Below, one piece after another: positions 22,325 through 33,600 of a DNA stretch of 64,000 bases. A program made the translations under genes and the position numbers. The notes beneath the pieces were generated by a model, which did not search any database, had not been told where the DNA came from, and saw only the letters and a program-made list of their open reading frames with translations. The number at the start of each line of letters is the position of its first letter. The stretch's first letter is position 1. Origin of the DNA: Cavia porcellus. Lineage: Eukaryota; Chordata; Mammalia; Rodentia; Caviidae. The stretch covers positions 59,830,001 to 59,894,000 of the forward strand of contig NW_026947489.1 in assembly GCF_034190915.1 (NCBI RefSeq), written 5' to 3'.

Positions 22325-23602
22325 ATGGGGAATGTATTTTCTAACTCCCAAAAGACGCCTTTACAATGCCTAATTTCCAATTTATGTACTCTAAAACTTA
22401 AAGGTACCATAAAAACTAAACAACTAACTTTTTACTGCCAGGAGGTCTGGCCAACCTACCCGCTTATTGGCAAGCCTTGGCCCAAACAAGGAACATTTGA
22501 CCCCTGCAGTCTCAGGAACTTGTATGATTTTTGTCAAGCTGGCAACAAGTTATTAGAACTCCCTTATGTCCAGGCATTTCTTGTTCTGAGAACACGCCAG
22601 TCTTATGCTCCCGCTGAGATACTTTTAGCTAACTCTACCGTGCCGCAAACTTTTCCGTCCTGCCCTCAGGATTCGCTTGAGGATGTTCCTCCGGTGTTTT
22701 CACAGCCGCCGCTGCCTGCCTCCCACCAAACTGGTTCCCTGCTGTTACCTCCCGCCGGACCGCTCTCCCCTCCCCCTATGCCTGATTCTCCCAGCAGCTC
22801 TAATCCCTCTCTGTCACAGATACCTCCCACTGTGCGATCCTCTCCCTCTCTGCCTTCCGAGACCCATAACTCTCTCAGCAGCTCTAATACCTCTGTTAGT
22901 GCTTCCTCGCAGTCTCTGACTTCTCCTGAGAATTCTCTATCCCCTACAGCATTCTCACCTTCCGCCCACCATAGTAGGTCTCGGTCGCTATGTCCTTCCA
23001 GCAGGCCGCATGATTGTTCCAGCTTGCGACGGGAACAGTCGCCATGTTGCAACCCTTTGCCACGTGGCATGGCGCCGCCATGTTCAGGAGGGTCACATGG
23101 TGACTGGCGCCACCATGTTTTGGGTCACGTGACAGGGCACCGCCATGTTTCCAGGACGCTCACTGTCAACGGGTGTCTCCTTGTGGCTCCTCTTGTGAAC
23201 TGCAACAGCTGCCCTGTTGCAGTGCACATGATGCTTCATTGTGCTGCCGACAGCAATCCTCTCACTGCAAGGCACACTGTGAGATGCCATCTGCTTGTGT
23301 TTCCCAGGGTGACCAGCAACAGCTCTGTAGCCGCTCTACAGATGATTGCTCACATGCGCCTACCAGACGAATGGCTGCCCAATGGCCCTCTGCTCCAGAA
23401 TCTTCTCCTCAGGCTCTGCTACCACTTCGGGAGCAAGCTAGCCCCAAGGAACTTGTTAACATCCATGTGCCTTTTTCCCTTTCTGATCTATCTCAGATTA
23501 CCCATAAATTTGGTAGCCTCTCTGTTGACCCACAGGATTATATCAGGCAATTTACATTTATTACTAATTGTTATGATTTACATTTTACGGATGTTCATGT
23601 GA
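22325..23602 (+). pseudogene. ERV2 gag N-terminal (matrix-like) and proline-rich remnant
   Basis: The frame starts Met-Gly-Asn and contains EVWPTYPLIG and GTFDP like ERV1. It continues without the early ERV1 stop into a serine/proline-rich linker (near 22640-23000). Beyond about 23.05 kb the frame no longer matches the capsid-like reading, which lies in the frame of 23173-24126. Matrix and capsid are therefore out of phase, and the tail of this ORF is read in the wrong frame. A continuous Gag could not be made from this copy without a frame change. Confidence 0.8.
23035..23155 (+). repeat. ERV2 gag-linker minirepeat (four CCATGTT units)
   Basis: Four spaced copies of a 30-40-bp unit with ccatgtt (at 23042, 23078, 23113 and 23143) alternate with two CACGTG palindromes (23061 and 23126). 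On the minus strand two units read aacatggcgg, close to the YY1 consensus. ERV1 has three units. Confidence 0.75.
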
Positions 23603-24126
23603 TTTTAAATACTGCCCTTAGCTCACAAGAACAGAATCAGCTGTGGCAAGCAGTTCGAGAAAAAGCTGATCACAGACATAAGGTAAACACCACTGATAAT
23701 GACCCTGGGCCTATAGCTGTGCCAGAGCAGGTCAAGCATACTAACCATAACAAACTTTTAAAACAGGTCCAGGAGGCTAATCAAAACCCAGCTGTGTTCC
23801 TAAATTGGCTTTCTAATCCTCGAGCCCCGCAAGCAGTTCCAGCTTCACGCGCTGTGTCAGGCCGCCTCCCAGCCCCTCCCCCACGCACCGTCCCAGCCCC
23901 TCCTTCCCCCATGCGCTGTCGTCGTCGCTGCCATCTTACACGTTTCCAGGGCAGTCCCAGCCCATCCCTGCGTGCTACGTCCCAGCGCTTGCCCCACCCG
24001 CTGGGTGTGCTTTGCTGGAGCACTGCAAAACAGCAGCTCAGCGACTCTGCTCAGGCATGCTTTTTTTACAATTCGGTTCCACTCAAGAGATGCTATTTTT
24101 TTTATCACAATTCTCAAACCATTTAA
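23173..24126 (+). pseudogene. ERV2 gag capsid-like remnant
   Basis: A 317-codon open stretch. Capsid-like features from about 23460 are VPFSLSDLSQI, DPQDYIRQFTF and FLNWLSNP. The frame continues about 90 codons further than ERV1 through a proline/arginine-rich segment. No CCHC zinc knuckle is visible. The two copies keep the same phase offset between matrix and capsid pieces. Confidence 0.75.
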
Positions 24127-25420
24127 TCAAAGTTACTGGCCACCTGATAATTTTACCAGCCTTGTTTATCAGTCAAAGCCTTCAGCATTCTCCCATTTAA
24201 CAACTAAGGTTATAAAGTCCTTTTTGCTGGGAATCACTAGCTCTGTTTCAAGACAAGGGTTTTCTTCAAAGTTTTATTTTATTTGTCTTGGTTCATACTA
24301 CTGCAAATAACAACTTTAAAAGTAAATGTGTTCAAAATTTGACAGTATTAGATCAGTTTTGATAGATTTATTCATAAATTGCTAAACCTTTACTGCAAAA
24401 TGTTTCCATTACTTACTTAATTCTACAGATACCTTTTACTGTAGTCCAAATCCCAAACAAAAAGGCAGAACTTGACCTTCAAACCTTAGAGAGATCTTAA
24501 TATGGTTTTTCATACTTTTAACACTTGTGACACTTGGAGTTCTGAGACAGGTAAACCTACACAAGGTGGAGCTGCCTGGCCCCTCCATGGACCACGCTCA
24601 AATGCAGCAGAAGACATTGGGCAAGAAAATGCCCCTTCCTGGCATTCTTTGAGACCTTACTCCAGGGCTACTGGACTGTCCTAGCCACCAGAGAGTGGGT
24701 AAGTCATCCTAAGTTCTAGCCCTCACAGGAAATGTCAACACTGCCAGATTCATCACTGACAAAAATTGCTGCTGAAGGCTGAGGTGGTTCAGGGCAACAA
24801 CAGCCCTCTTTAAGGTGTCTGTGTCAGATTCCAAGTCACACTAAAGTCTCAGGTAAGACATTCTCTATGTTTGTGGACATAGAGGACATATATACAGAGT
24901 TCTTCCTGAATATTCAGGCTGCTATATTAAGTCCTCAATCTCTATGACAGGGTATTGATGGTCAACCTATGCCATTTACAAACAGGGCCTATTTTGTGCA
25001 GGTCCCAGTCCTAAATCTCAAAATGCCTTTTATACAGGCTGACTTAGACACACTGAGGACTCAACAGCTTCTACCTGTTGTCGCTGGTGGACCTCTCCTC
25101 AGTGATATAAGACCACTCCCTTCCTTTCTTATTCACCAATTTCTCAAGTAACACTAGTCAAGACTCACAGATACATTTTTGTCTTCTCACTTTGTTTATA
25201 CTTTTTCAGGATACATAAAAGCCTTTCCCACAACCAGGTAAACTGCTCATACAACCAGGATACAGCGACCCATGCCTAAATCAAAGTTTCTGGACTCCCA
25301 TCCTGGTTTCACATCACTCAAGCCCTAAATCTGATCATCCTGAGTGGTCATCTTATCTTCTGTCACCTACCCGTCTCCATCTTACAAAGGCCTTGCAGCC
25401 ACAGTTAACAGGCTAAGTCA

Positions 25421-25915
25421 TGTTTTGTTATCCACTTTGGTTCCTAATTCCTTACATTCTGTTAATGATAATTTTTACAGCAGGACTCTTTAACAGTATT
25501 TCCTACAAACTCCAGCATCATGCATACCAGAGACAAGCCTTACCAACCTACTGTCTTTTATGCTTTCAGATGGGGGAGTAAGCACCTCTCATAACTCCAC
25601 TCCTCCTAACCCCATGTTTAATTTTCAGAATTCTGCCTTACCATGGAAATGTTTCTACCTCAACATGGTCCTGATAGAATGATATGTCTAAATCAAAGGC
25701 ACCTTTTCTTCTACCTCACCTGGCTCCTTAAATATGACAGTGCTATATCTCCTCATAACATTTTGTCTCTTTGTTTTTCCAGTCTAACATTCATGCATTC
25801 ACCAGTGAAGTTGTCCTGGCAAAAACACCTGGCACCAGCGTCTACCTGGGCATCAACCTTCATCCCATCAACTCCCCTAGGCTCCAGTACAACGCCCTCT
25901 GCCAGCAGGAAGTAG
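25421..25915 (+). pseudogene. ERV2 possible env C-terminal remnant
   Basis: Sequence colinear with ERV1 18605-19100. The same hydrophobic stretch is encoded near 25430-25500 and is followed by an open frame ending TPLGSSTTPSASRK at 25913. It is degraded. The env assignment is tentative, resting on position and hydrophobicity. Confidence 0.3.
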
Positions 25916-25968
25916 TTAAAGAGAGAAATCTTTGCCCCTTTTCATAATAATAATCATAAGACGGGATA

Positions 25969-26334
25969 TGAAAGGGTTTTGGCCCAGACAGGACACTGTA
26001 GCCAGGAAAACCTCAGCCGGAAGCAGGAAGCCCTATCTCCTCTGCCCCTAGGAAGTTACCTGTGACGCCATCTTCCCACCCCTGGAAATTTACATATAGC
26101 GCCAAACCTAGGACCAATGGGCTACCTGTGCATCCCTAATGCCCGCCTTAGGTTCCACCCCAAACCGAGGCTATTTACATGCCCCCACGCCACGTGTCGG
26201 CTGGAGAGATCGCCGGATGCCAGCCGTGGGGGTGCTGGTCATCTCTCTCTGTGTTCTCAGAATAAAGGCCACTTTTTATTTTATACTTCTCATCTTTTGC
26301 AAATATTTTTCATCTTTTGGAAATAATCCTAGCA
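25969..26334 (+). repeat. ERV2 3' LTR
   Basis: Nearly the same length as the 5' LTR, with about 17 differences by eye. Preceded by aagacgggata and followed by aaact. Confidence 0.93.
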
Positions 26335-26339
26335 AAACT

Positions 26340-27262
26340 GATAATATTTTAGTGTACTTCTAAATTTAACATCCATTAACCAAGCGCCTTTTCATTGTGG
26401 TAGGGTCTACCCTCTACTTTTCTAGAAAAGATGACTTTATATCATTTGATGAACCTATTTCATACCTTTTGGTTGTTTGTTTCCTTATTTATAATATCTA
26501 AAATAAAAATGTTAAATACAAAAATACAAAAAAAAAATCACAGCCTGTTACAGACCACTTAGATTTGTTCGATCACTGTTGATCCAATCAAAGAAGGTCA
26601 CTAATTGTGAAACAGATTCATTCAAAGCCAGCTCCAAGGAGATAGGAGAATACATTCCCTTCAAAATCTGCCTCAACTCATGCAGCTCTGAGATTCTTGG
26701 GATGAAGGACCATGAAAGGATGAGAAAAATAAGAAGAGACAAAGCTAGGGTCGGGTGGAGTCCTTATCCCTGTGATGGGAGGAAAGGAACTGCCCCTCCC
26801 TCCAGGGGCATTTATGTAAACCTTTTAGCAACTTAATGTCACCTGACATCCTGTGTCCTAGCAACCCAGGGTTCCGATTGTTTTGGGGTTGGGTGGGGCT
26901 GAAGCAGCTTCTTCAGGTGGTTTGATCTAAGGCTCTTTGTTCTTGGGATGGTCATGCTCCAGCCTTGCACAGGGGATCTTCAACAGCTCCCAACAAAAAT
27001 CACCATGGCACTGTGTCCAGGTGTGTGTGGGCTTCTCTAGCAAGGAGCAGGGCAGAGGGAGAGCAGTGAGAAAGCAGACATGTGGAGGCCGGATTCATCC
27101 TCTTCTGCACACAGACCTCCCTCCCTTCCCTGTGGAAACAAAACTGGACTTTGACCTGCTGGTACCAGGATCCATGTATTCTGTCCACACATCTGGCTGG
27201 CCTTGGGTTGCACGATCCTCCTTGCTTCGACCTCTTTACACACAGCACACACGTAGTCCCTC
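26340..27262. other. Intergenic sequence with no recognised feature
   Basis: No gene or named repeat is recognised between the ERV2 3' flank and the next SINE. ORFs here, including one at 26937-27377, have no recognisable domain. Confidence 0.45.
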
Positions 27263-27275
27263 CCAGGAGACCTCT

Positions 27276-27390
27276 TTTTTTTTTTTTTTTTTTGTCTTTT
27301 TCCTTTTTATTGGTACCAGGGTACCAATAACTCATGACTGCCTGCTTGCAAGGCAGGCGCTTATGCCTCTGAGCTAAATCCCCAGCCCCT
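27276..27390 (-). mobile_element. ID-type SINE, antisense
   Basis: Runs from poly-T, ttattggtaccaggg, through cctgcttgcaaggcaggc to ctaaatccccagcccc. It is flanked by imperfect direct repeats caggagacctctt and caggagagctctt. Confidence 0.9.
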
Positions 27391-27739
27391 CAGGAGAGCT
27401 CTTGAAGCTGCCCCCTTTATAGCCTTGGGCTGAAGGGCAGCAACTCTAGGTGTGGCTCCTGTACATGGGTAGCCAATCCTTCTGTTCCCCAAAATAAGGT
27501 GGTGACAATGACATCAGTTTAGGAGGGGTGAAATCTGAGGACAGACCCTGGTCTGCAGCAATGGGCCTCCCAGCCCAATGAGCAAATGTTATCCCTAACT
27601 CCACCTAGGTTTAGAGAATGTTCCTGTTATTACACTGCCACCACCAGGGAGCTTTCACTAAATTCCACTGCAGCAACCCAGCTTCCAGCCCACTCAGGGA
27701 GAAGGTGGAACTGAGAGGAGCTGGCACAGGGAGTTACCT

Positions 27740-27920
27740 GCACAGTGGCAGGTGAGAACCACATAAAATCCCAGCACTTGGGAGGCTGAGGCAGGAGGAT
27801 GTATGTCTATGAATTTAAAACCAGCATGGGCTACATAGTGAGATCAAGGCCAGCCTGGAATCCACAGTGAGTGATACATACTTGTGTCGAAAAACTAAAA
27901 AAGAAAAAAAAAAAAAAAAA
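27740..27920 (+). mobile_element. B1-type SINE
   Basis: Contains aaaatcccagcacttgggag and ggctgaggcaggagg, then the duplicated tagtgagatcaaggccagcc segment, and ends in a long poly-A. Confidence 0.8.
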
Positions 27921-28289
27921 GAACCCATGGGTGAAAGCCTTCCTTTCTCCTCTACTTGTGAAAGTCATGTCCCCAGGCTCCTCAGAGCTGAGCACCACCA
28001 TCTTCTTGCCCATCCAGTTTGGTGACATGGCCCTCCAGCCCTGTTTCAGCCCCTGGGCTAGTTTCCTAGCAGCATACTGCACACAGCTTTTGTTTCCACA
28101 GGATGGAGAAACCAGACCCAAGCAAGTCCCAGTGGGCAAGGCCAAAGCTAAGGGAAAACTGTGACCCCACAGGAAAGGCAGGGCCAACCCTCAACAAAAG
28201 ACAAGAATCCACTGCAGCATCAAAATGGCTTTTCATTCTTTGTGTTTTTGTTTGGCTGGCTCTTGTCTGTGGTAAAAGCACCAACCCAG

Positions 28290-28381
28290 GGCAGGGGTTT
28301 AGCTCAGGGGCATAAACCGCCTACCTGGCAATTGCAAGGTTGTGAGTTCAATTCCTGGTACAAAAAAAAACCCCAAAAAAC
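28290..28381 (+). mobile_element. ID-type SINE, diverged
   Basis: gggcaggggtttagctcagg and gttgtgagttcaattcctgg, then ggtacaaaaaaaaa. Both promoter boxes are recognisable and the anticodon arm is altered. Confidence 0.85.
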
Positions 28382-29850
28382 CAAAAACTATCCTTTCACA
28401 CTTATGAGAGATGACCTGAAGAACAAGATAGTTCAGGCTTCCAGCACATCACCAGACTTTGATTACCCAAACTAGTTAATCTGTCATCAAGTAATGCCCT
28501 CCAGGATCCTTACCCAGGACACTTCCACCAGTTGATGGCTCTTGAAAGATTAAGATTCTTCACATTATGGTATCTTGCTTTTCTCAGTTACTGTGAGCAT
28601 TTACTTTGCCCCATTAGGAAGCATGAATTTAAGGGCATTCAGGGACATCTGGAAGGTGCCCTGTTCAGCGTCTGTGGACCCAGCTGGAGAGGCCACGCAA
28701 GGAGACATTCATGTGTCCTGTCATGAAGAAGTGGGCCTCCGTTCATTAACTGTTTCTCTCACCAAATATTTTCTTTTGACCTATCACACCTTTCCAAGTT
28801 TGTGTCTAGTGTTAACACAACCCAACATGCAAGAACTGAAGACGACAATGCATATCCAGGAAATAACGAAATGTATTCTATATTAGCCTAAAGCATAACA
28901 GATGGAAAACTTTTATAGGTTCATTTATGGCCTGGGAGTGTATGAAAATAAAACTGTCATCGTGAACTGCATTGGTCACTTAATTAAAAGTATCTAGCTG
29001 CACTGACATGCCCAGGGAACACATTTGCTTACCCTCATTTGAGGGAAGAAATTTGGGGAAGGAAACTGTGTCCTAGCAGCTTCAGCTTCTGCTTTGTAAT
29101 TAAATCACCTTGATTAGATAGGCTACACTGCATTTTTGCCAGAGTTCCTGGAGGCCAGGGAGGAGCAACACACAAAGAAGCAACAGGGCCTTGAAACAGG
29201 GTAGACTCCACAAATTGGGGCCCACTGCTTCCCTTTAGGTAAGACCCGTGTCTACAGAAGACCTCCTCTGCTATCAAGTCACGTGGGAACCTGGGCTTTG
29301 GGGAGTCTGAGAATGAGAATGATGTAAAAACCAAGCTGAGTCCTAAAATTCATACCTAGAGACCTGCTAGGGTATTTTTAAGCTTAGAAATGCAATGTCC
29401 AATGGTGATCCAAGCACAACCTTTTTCTCACTTGGCCGTCGCTCTGAGACTTTCCCCAGAGGTTACAAATTTATGTCCAGGAATCACACTGACAAAGCAC
29501 AGCAGGTTAGGGCGGTAAAGAGAGGAACTTGTCTTCAAAATATGAGTTCACTTGTTGGCACACCAGCTAATTAAAGGAGATCTGAGCCCAAATCTTGTTC
29601 TTGTCCTCACTACACTGACAAATGTTTTAACAATTTTCTCAAGTGGTTGGTTTGCTACTCCTACTTAAGTCCATTTCTGTCTTCAAGAAGGTAGATTCAA
29701 TCACACTTCTTTTCTGGAAGACACAAAGAATAAGAAATGTGAGGCCACCTTGTGTAAGTGGCTTGTCCAGTTGCTGGCAAAGTTTTAGTTGAATTCATCC
29801 ATCTTTTTGACTTTTCTGATTCAGTTTTTAATGTTTTTATAGGAAAAAGT
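28382..29850. other. Intergenic sequence with no recognised feature
   Basis: Mixed-composition DNA without identifiable coding or SINE content. Confidence 0.4.
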
Positions 29851-30830
29851 TTTGATTTCATATTAAATAAAACTGGAAAAGAGGCAAACTCTCAAAAAGT
29901 GAGAATGCTGGAGAAACAATGGAGTGGTGAGCAGCAGAGAAACAGCCTCTCTGAGATTTGATGTCCAGAGACTGGAATACAGCAAAATGAGGAAGAGAAG
30001 AAGGAAGGAAGTGGGTCCCTGGACCCTGAAGTGAAAACTGAAGCCCCTGGGAGAGTGAGGAGAGAAACTTCAATGAAGAAGGAGGAGGTGGCAAGCAGGG
30101 CTTTCTTCCTGTCTGCTCAAACCCGCAGACGCACTGCACGCTGACTACTGGCAACCCCAGAGGTCCCCACAGGGAAATGCGCCAGTGGGACGGAGCAGTG
30201 GACACAGCAGCCCGCAGTGGCCGGTGGGTTATTCAAATTCAGATCTCTCCCAGGAGAGGGCAGTTAGCTAGGAGCCATCATGGAGACGGGCCAACTGAGC
30301 TCAAAACTCACATCAGCTGCTGGTTCCACCTAGTGGCTCCTGGCCACGCGCAAGCCCACAGAAGGCACATGGACCGCTGCAGGCCGAACCAGTCTGGTTC
30401 CAGCTTCATGGCAGAAACCAGCCTGAACTTCAGTGGAAGTAAAGGTGCAGGTTCCCCTGGATTATCTGCTACCATGCCATAAAGCTACCGCTGGCTTCCT
30501 GTGAAAAATCTACATGCATCTGGACTCTGCCCGTGACAGCAGAGACACATTTTTTTTTTTTTATTTCTCGCTTTTCTTGTTTTTGGTTTTGTTTTGTTTT
30601 TTCTTCATTGTTTGATCTTGTTTTTATGAGTGTCAATATAGTTCCTAGTTTTTTGTGTTCTGTTCTGTTCTTGCTTTTGTTTCTTTCTTCTCTCTTTCTC
30701 TCCTATCTTCCCAAAGTTTGTGTGCTCCTCCTTTTGTCTTGCAGCCTCCCTTAAAATCTCTAGCTCTTTTTCTATTCCTCTATTTTTCCCCTAACACCTT
30801 TTAAATTTTCTCCCTAGAGGGTAAAATTGC
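29850..30830 (+). repeat. Unassigned repeat-like segment ending in a T-rich tract
   Basis: About 700 bp of moderately GC-rich sequence is followed by a 250-bp T-rich stretch (30540-30800). It could be the 5' portion of an old retroelement such as an L1 5' region. No diagnostic motif supports that. Confidence 0.25.
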
Positions 30831-32330
30831 CACACTGAGAGCTTACTGCATACAATTTTCTGATTCATTTTAGGTTTTGTTATATAACCTAAAAAAAATC
30901 ATACTATGAAAAGTTATTTAATAGGCCAAAAACAGTCCACTAATTTACAATTTCTGTAGCTAATAACAGTCTTCTTTTGAAATTGGTTGAAGTGGAAGAG
31001 ACATTGGTTAGATCTAAATTCAGAACTTCCTAATTTTAATGTCTTGTGTCAGTTTTAATTTTCTGATTTAATTAGTTTCCTAATTAGAAGGGTTAAATTA
31101 ATTAACCTCATTATTTACTATATATTTAATGATTTCTCCTCTATAGGGAGAGACTGGATTTTCAATAATTGGAAAGCTTATGACAAGAGGGAATTTTGCC
31201 AAGTTTTACACTCATTGCTATGTGATCAGATGGCCAGTATAGAAGAAGTTGAAGAGAATATCAGGTAAAATATCAGCAAAGGATATGTCCTTCTTGCTTT
31301 GATAAAAATGTGGACTGAATCAATAATTTCTACCAAATTAGAACTCAGTTGATACATCCTTTACTTAAGAATATCCAATAACATAGACTTTTATATTATA
31401 AGAAATAACTAACATGCAGTCTTAGTTATAGACAATAGTCATCAAACATCAAAAAGAGTAAATAATTAGGATGAAAGGGAGAGTTTCTTTATTTATTATC
31501 TAGTTTCTTATTATCTATTTTGCATAATACAATGTTTAGTTTTTTTCCTCAGATTTTTTCAATGGATGGAATGGGTTACATTTTAGGGAGACAGCAAAAC
31601 AATAAAGCTTAATATCTATCATTTCTGGAATTCAGGTTAATCCTATTATTTCCCATTAATGCAGGCATAAATATAAGTGACTGATGGGTACCTGTCTTTT
31701 AATGGGGAGAAATAAGGCTGCACCTACAAAGGCTGAGTCTGCCTTCCCTTCCCACCTTGTGATGGCCTGGATGTAAATTGGAGCAGCCAGCCCTTTGCAG
31801 GCAAAGCACTCAAGAAGCTGTAACCTGAATGGTCACTGAGTCTCTTAGTACTCGTGTCCATGATGCTGCCACCTGGAGGGACCTCAGGGCACAGAGATTA
31901 TAGGAGGAAAGCGTGGGCATAGCCATAGTTTCAATGAGGATGAGCCTGACATCTTCAGTGAGAGGAAACCCGCGTCAGCTGTGCAAATGCTTAAGAGCAG
32001 GCAGGCACACGACGCACGGTCCTGGCTTAGCTGTGAGGCACATCCTGAAGCAACTGAGCCTCAGGCCCTGTAGGTCACTGTCAGTCCAAGCAGAACAGGG
32101 TAGTGGATGCAGAACTGGAGATGCCACAGGTTCAGGAACATCCAAGAGGTCTTCCCGGAGGAGGTGAAGACTGCAGAGGACAGAGACAACCATCTGGAGC
32201 ATGGGAATCCTGTCTTACCGACTAGAGAAGGAGGTTGTGGTGCTGAATGCCAGCAACATAAGTAAAACAGTAAGGGTGATGTCATCAGTTACGTCTGTGG
32301 TCCCCAGGCCTCATGAGTTTGCACTGTACA
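30831..32330. other. Intergenic AT-rich sequence, possible conserved non-coding DNA
   Basis: No repeat or gene recognised. 31040-31140 is very AT-rich with several TAATTA-type homeodomain cores (for example gatttaattagtttcc and aaattaattaacc). Confidence 0.35.
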
Positions 32331-32334
32331 TTTG

Positions 32335-32625
32335 TGATGGTTCATTGTCTAGTGCTTGGATTGATGGTGTCAGTGCTCCACCCACATAGGGGTGGAGCCA
32401 GGATGTGATGTAATGGCAGGAAGAAGGTGTGTCTTGCCCTTTGCCAGCTCCTGCTTGCTGTTGGTGGCCGCCATGAACTGCGGCCCAGCCATGCCTGCCT
32501 GTCTTGGAGCCAACTGAGTGTGGACTGAAACCTTCAAAACCTGTAAGAAATAAACCTTTCCTTTCCCAACTTGGGCTTCAAGTATTTTGTCTCAGTGAGA
32601 ATAAAAAGTAAGTAAGACAGGTGAA
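32335..32625 (+). repeat. Interspersed repeat with a 3'-terminal end near agtattttgtctcag
   Basis: Begins ttgtgatggttcattgtc and ends aaataaacctttcc followed by tcaagtattttgtctcagtg, a pattern common in rodent genomes. The terminal motif is roughly the reverse complement of the start of the 33190-33600 repeat, so the two may be opposite ends of one family. Family name uncertain. Confidence 0.5.
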
Positions 32626-32721
32626 GACCTTCAAGGAAGAGCTGTGTGAGAGAGAACAACTGTCTACATTAACTAACCACACTTCTCATAGATGAAAACC
32701 CATCTATTTAAATTTTCTGCC

Positions 32722-32895
32722 AGGCATGGTAGTACACACCTATAATCCCAGGACTCAGAAGGCTGAGGCAGGAGAATCGTCCTGAGTTTGAAGTCAGCCT
32801 GGGCTAAATAGTGAGCTCAAAAACCTGGGTTAAATAGTGAGCTCAAAGCCAGCCTGAACTACAGAGCAAGACTGTTTCAAAAAATAAATACATTT
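32722..32895 (+). mobile_element. B1-type SINE with extra internal duplication
   Basis: gccaggcatggtagtacaca through gcctgggctaaatagtgagc, with the segment aatagtgagctcaaa present twice before the tail. Confidence 0.85.
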
Positions 32896-32927
32896 ATAAA
32901 TAAATACCCTACCAAATACTTCTAGCT

Positions 32928-33125
32928 AGGGGTGGTGGCACAATCATGTAATCCCAGCACTCTGGGGGCTGAAGCAGAAGTATCACAAATTCTAGCCCAG
33001 GCTGCGCAACTTAGTGAGATCCTGTCTCAATAGGGAAGAAAAAAAAAAAAACCCGCTAGGGATGCGGTTCAGTGCAAAGTCCATGGGTTCAATCTCCAGT
33101 ACTCCAACAAGCAAACAAACAAACA
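32928..33125 (+). mobile_element. B1 plus ID composite SINE
   Basis: B1-like part (taggggtggtggcacaatca, cccaggctgcgcaacttagt), then poly-A, then an ID-like part (gctagggatgcggttcagtg, catgggttcaatctccag), and a (caaa)n tail. Confidence 0.75.
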
Positions 33126-33189
33126 AACAAACATGGGGAAGGTACATACTGAAATTAAATCAACAGAAACTGGCCTTTCATTTGGATCT

Positions 33190-33600
33190 TAGTTACTTTT
33201 CTCTTGTTTCTGGAACAAAATACCTGACACCCAAAATTAAGGAAGGAAAGATTTATCTTACAGGTTTTGGAGGTTTCAGTCCATACTCAGCTGGCCCCAA
33301 GGCAAGATGGCATGGCTGAGGGGCAGTTCATGGTGGCTGCAAGCAGCAAGAGTGAAAGGCTACAAGGGGGAAAGCTCACCTCTTTGCCTGCCCTGTATTG
33401 TATGCCAGCTCCCCACCCCTGGGAGGGTGTAGCACACACACTGCCAATCCCAGTGCTAGACAACAAACCAATCACCAATGCTAGATCCAGCTGCCCCCAG
33501 GATTGCGTGAGGCTTGGGAGACCATCTAAGCGTAAACCCTTAGTGCTTGGTTCCATCGGAAACTATCTGTCCCTCATGGGTTTATGGCAGGAAAAATAGC
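33190..33600 (+). repeat. Interspersed repeat, copy 2
   Basis: Starts near ttctggaacaaaatacctga, then ggaaggaaagatttatctta and ggaggtttcagtccatactc. Same family as 9485-9845 and 51155-51470. The 110-codon ORF across it is incidental. Confidence 0.55.

Larger units (their letters stand above)
21392..26334 (+). mobile_element. ERV2: second provirus of the ERV1 family
   Basis: A 4.9-kb provirus in the same orientation as ERV1, with perfect 5-bp target duplicates aaact (21387-21391 and 26335-26339). LTRs of 367 and 366 bp differ by roughly 4-5% by hand count. That is about half the ERV1 figure, so it is the younger insertion. The internal region is colinear with ERV1 but lacks the two ID insertions. 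It has a broken gag, no pol motif and a possible env remnant. Different target duplicates and diagnostic LTR variants (cctagca versus cctatca) show an independent integration rather than a local duplication. Confidence 0.92.

Noticed and set aside
22666..23070. 134-codon minus-strand ORF within ERV2
   Set aside because: It is the complement of the serine/proline-rich gag linker, where simple composition leaves the opposite strand open.
22325..24126. Domesticated retroviral gag gene (long open stretches in ERV2)
   Set aside because: The matrix and capsid pieces are out of phase, ERV1 is broken at a different point, and there is no evidence of constraint. Open length is explained by relative youth and composition.
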